A DNA stretch of 7,232 nt from Polynucleobacter meluiroseus (GTDB lineage Bacteria; Verrucomicrobiota; Verrucomicrobiia; Opitutales; UBA953): the NCBI GenBank assembly GCA_943323725.2, contig CALPIW020000074.1:1-7232 (forward strand), given 5' to 3'. The notes beneath the pieces were generated by a model. That model was given only the letters and a program-made list of their open reading frames with translations, made no database searches and was not told the DNA's origin. This document shows, one piece after another, positions 6,322 through 7,232 of the stretch (positions within the stretch are counted from its first letter, which is position 1; each line of letters starts with the position of its first letter). The position numbers were made by a program, and so were the translations under genes.

Positions 6322-7232
6322 ATGCCCGTGTTCCTGCATGACACCATGTCCCGCGAGAAGCGGCCGCTGCTCCCGAAGCCCGGCCGCGACATCTATGGCA
6401 TGTACTGCTGCGGACCCACGGTCTACGGACCGGCCCACATCGGCAACTTCCGCACGTTCACCGTGCAGGACGTCCTGCGTCGCACCCTCGAGGTCGCCGG
6501 CCTGAAGGTGAAGCACGTCCGCAATATCACCGACGTCGACGACAAGACCATCCGCGGGGCCCAGGCCTCCGGCCAGACGCTCGGCGCCTTCACGAAGACC
6601 TGGACCGACAAGTTCCACGCCGACTGCAAGGCCCTCGGTCTGCTGCCTCCGCACGTCGAGCCGAGCGCGGTGGAGCACATCCCGCAGCAGGTCGCGATGA
6701 TCAAGGCCCTGGTCGACCGCGGCCACGCCTACGTCGCCAAGGACGGTTCGGTCTACTTCAAGGTCTGTACCTGCGCCGATTACGGCAAACTGAACCACAT
6801 CGATTTCTCCAAGCTCGAGACCCAGTCCGAGAACTCCGCCGGCGAGGCCAATGACGCCGACGAGTACGAACGCGAATCGGCTTCCGACTTCGCGCTCTGG
6901 AAATCCCGCAAGCCCGAGGACGGCGCCAACTTCTGGCCGTCTCCTTGGGGCGAGGGCCGTCCCGGCTGGCATATCGAATGCTCGGCCATGTCGCTCGCGC
7001 ACCTCGGCGCCACGTTCGACCTGCACGGCGGCGGCATCGACCTCTGCTTCCCGCACCATGAGAACGAGATCGCCCAGTCCGAATGCGCCACCGGCGTGAA
7101 GGGCTTCGCCGCGCACTGGTTCCACAGTGCCCACCTGATGGTCGAGGGCGAGAAGATGTCCAAGAGCAAGGGCAACCTCTACACGCTCGACGAACTGGTC
7201 GCCAAGGGCTTCTCGCCGACGGAGGTCCGCTA
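6322..7232 (+). CDS. cysS: cysteinyl-tRNA synthetase, N-terminal part (3' end outside window)
   Basis: The frame from ATG 6322 stays open to the right edge (303 full codons, no stop). It is a class I aminoacyl-tRNA synthetase that charges tRNA-Cys with cysteine using ATP in the cytoplasm. The N-terminus reads IYGMYCCGPTVYGPAHIGN (24-42), containing the HIGH signature in its common HIGN variant (39-42) and a zinc ligand, C30. Next come NITDVDDKTI, the typical insertion ending in SDFALWK, PGWHIECSAM with the second zinc ligand C220, and DLCFPHHENEIAQSE, where H245 and E249 complete the zinc site (ligands assigned by analogy with E. coli C28, C209, H234 and E238). KMSKS is intact at 278-282. The Rossmann catalytic core is therefore complete in view; the helical anticodon-binding and C-terminal parts lie beyond the window (the full protein is usually about 460-500 residues). 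The gene follows the GH16 gene by 53 bp, with no hairpin between, so read-through is possible. No Shine-Dalgarno or T-box leader is seen. Confidence 0.97.
   Translation, partial: MPVFLHDTMSREKRPLLPKPGRDIYGMYCCGPTVYGPAHIGNFRTFTVQDVLRRTLEVAGLKVKHVRNITDVDDKTIRGAQASGQTLGAFTKTWTDKFHADCKALGLLPPHVEPSAVEHIPQQVAMIKALVDRGHAYVAKDGSVYFKVCTCADYGKLNHIDFSKLETQSENSAGEANDADEYERESASDFALWKSRKPEDGANFWPSPWGEGRPGWHIECSAMSLAHLGATFDLHGGGIDLCFPHHENEIAQSECATGVKGFAAHWFHSAHLMVEGEKMSKSKGNLYTLDELVAKGFSPTEVR

Noticed and set aside
6349..6447. HIGN in place of HIGH, and paired cysteines (C29, C30) in CysS
   Set aside because: HIGN is a common cysteinyl-tRNA synthetase variant, and C30 aligns with the normal zinc ligand; the enzyme looks ordinary.

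Overview
This is a GC-rich stretch (roughly 63-65% G+C by eye) of a bacterial chromosome. It is densely coded, with seven protein genes and spacers of only about 50-100 bp. I see no mobile element, CRISPR array, RNA gene or signature of recent transfer, and codon use looks alike across the genes. The protein sequences and the gene mix (an EVE protein, TatD, a fused amino-acid-lipid acyltransferase, MetY, a small secreted GH16 glucanase, CysS) remind me of Verrucomicrobiota, perhaps Opitutales. That placement is a soft inference, because no taxonomic marker such as rRNA is present.

Layout. 1-847 (+) is the C-terminal two thirds of an MFS transporter whose start lies left of the window. It runs tail to tail into an EVE-domain protein (837-1298, -), with 11 bp of overlap. 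The EVE gene is divergent from a TatD-family metal hydrolase (1382-2185, +) across an 83-bp spacer. Next on the same strand is a two-domain acyltransferase of the OlsF type (2246-4045, +). It converges on an O-acetylhomoserine sulfhydrylase gene, metY (4094-5383, -), and a perfect 10-bp hairpin lies in the 48 bp between their stop codons. metY is divergent from a signal-peptide-bearing GH16 beta-glucanase (5486-6268, +), and cysteinyl-tRNA synthetase, cysS (6322 to the right edge, +), follows 53 bp later.

The genes do not form one pathway. They cover membrane transport, nucleic-acid-related housekeeping (EVE, TatD), phosphorus-free membrane lipid synthesis (OlsF-like), sulfur assimilation into homocysteine or cysteine (MetY), extracellular glucan degradation (GH16) and translation (CysS). 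MetY and CysS both touch sulfur amino acid metabolism but are separately transcribed, with GH16 between them. The repeated strand switches imply mostly single-gene transcription units, except possibly tatD-olsF and GH16-cysS.

The most interesting gene is the OlsF-like fusion, which should make an ornithine or glycine lipid with one polypeptide. A second theme is that no start codon has a Shine-Dalgarno sequence, and some have -10-like hexamers only 5-8 bp upstream, hinting at leaderless or SD-independent translation. I did not find a clearly undescribed system here; the region looks largely ordinary.
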